From Candidatus Omnitrophota bacterium (GTDB lineage: Bacteria; Omnitrophota; Gorgyraeia; Duberdicusellales; 4484-171), in assembly GCA_030601015.1 (NCBI GenBank), contig JAUVUO010000101.1, forward strand, positions 1 to 5,384: a stretch of DNA of 5,384 nucleotides, written 5' to 3'. How positions within the stretch are numbered: the first letter of the stretch is position 1; every line of letters starts with the position of its first letter. A program made the position numbers and the translations under genes. The notes beneath the pieces are model-generated. The model saw only the letters and a program-made list of their open reading frames with translations, was not told the DNA's origin and ran no database searches. Positions 4,986 to 5,384 of this stretch are shown in pieces.

Positions 4986-5384
4986 ATGAGTTATTTAGCT
5001 TTTGCCTTAAAATATAGGCCGAAAAATTTTGATGAAGTTATTGGCCAAGAGCATATAGTCGAACCGTTAAAAAACGCGGTTATAAACAATCGTGTTCACC
5101 ATGCATATTTGTTTAGCGGGCCTAGAGGTGTTGGTAAGACCTCTTTGGCTAGAATATTGGCGAAATCCCTTAATTGCGGACAAGGGCCGACGGTAAATCC
5201 TTGCGGGAAATGTTTGTCTTGTGTTGAATCCGCTCAAGGGAAATCTTTGGATATAATTGAAATAGACGGAGCATCTAACAACGGCGTTGAGGAGATAAGA
5301 GTTTTGAGAGAAAATGTAAAACTTTCTACCGCTCATTCACGGTATAAGATTTATATTATCGATGAAGTACATATGCTTTCTAAC
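4986..5384 (+). CDS. dnaX: DNA polymerase III subunits gamma/tau (5' part, cut by window end)
   Basis: DnaX is the AAA+ motor subunit of the clamp loader that places the beta clamp on DNA during replication. The 133 visible residues carry the family marks in order: YRPKNFDEVIGQEHI (10-24), Walker A GPRGVGKT (45-52), the zinc-module cysteines C64, C73, C76 and C79, the GASNNGVEEIR segment (95-105) and the Walker B/DEVH box IYIIDEVHML (122-131). The start ATG 4986 follows the upstream stop by a single base. No Shine-Dalgarno sequence is visible, so translation probably depends on ribosomes finishing the 173-residue gene. The frame stays open to the last base, and the rest (lid, collar and any tau-specific domains) lies outside. 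Whether a slippery site makes both gamma and tau cannot be judged from this part. Confidence 0.97.
   Translation, partial: MSYLAFALKYRPKNFDEVIGQEHIVEPLKNAVINNRVHHAYLFSGPRGVGKTSLARILAKSLNCGQGPTVNPCGKCLSCVESAQGKSLDIIEIDGASNNGVEEIRVLRENVKLSTAHSRYKIYIIDEVHMLSN

Noticed and set aside
5067..5336. Minus-strand 89-codon frame
   Set aside because: It lies antisense inside dnaX, which is secure from its Walker A, cysteine and DEVH motifs.

Overview
The window is AT-rich bacterial DNA and almost fully coding on the + strand. It most resembles an uncultured low-GC anaerobe of the Omnitrophota or a similar candidate phylum. That assignment is an inference from base composition, gene content and protein style, and has not been tested by search. 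Apart from the two genes cut by the window edges, the genes are intact. In order they are: the 3' end of a glycoside-hydrolase-like TIM barrel (1-924); a cyclic-di-GMP protein with a degenerate GGDEF and an intact HD-GYP domain (983-2554); tadA, the tRNA adenosine deaminase (2541-3011); tRNA-Ser(GCU) with encoded CCA (3113-3205); an unusual palindrome-rich strip (3194-3309); a broken GIY-YIG nuclease start (3326-3418); a CaCA-family cation/proton or Na+/Ca2+ antiporter (3429-4388); an unrecognised 173-residue helical protein (4463-4984); and the 5' end of dnaX (4986-5384, cut by the window edge).

The backbone tadA ... dnaX is an old bacterial neighbourhood. In Bacillus-type genomes a tRNA-Ser, tadA, the SRP RNA gene, dnaX, ybaB and recR lie together. 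Here tRNA-Ser lies between tadA and dnaX, no SRP RNA is recognisable, and the antiporter plus the 173-residue gene occupy the space. The HD-GYP gene and tadA overlap by 14 bases and are probably co-transcribed. The 173-residue gene and dnaX are one base apart and probably translationally coupled.

The most interesting part is the roughly 225 bases after the tRNA. The tRNA 3' end (TCTCCGCCA) reappears, exact or slightly altered and in both orientations, as five half-sites within about 110 bases. These build a perfect 12-bp hairpin with the tRNA's own tail, a perfect 16-base palindrome and a second long bulged hairpin. A short reading frame with the N-terminal signature of a small GIY-YIG endonuclease follows directly but is cut off after about 22 recognisable residues. 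I read this as the remains of a small GIY-YIG-associated palindromic element that targets or copies tRNA 3' ends. This is a hypothesis and rests on one locus.
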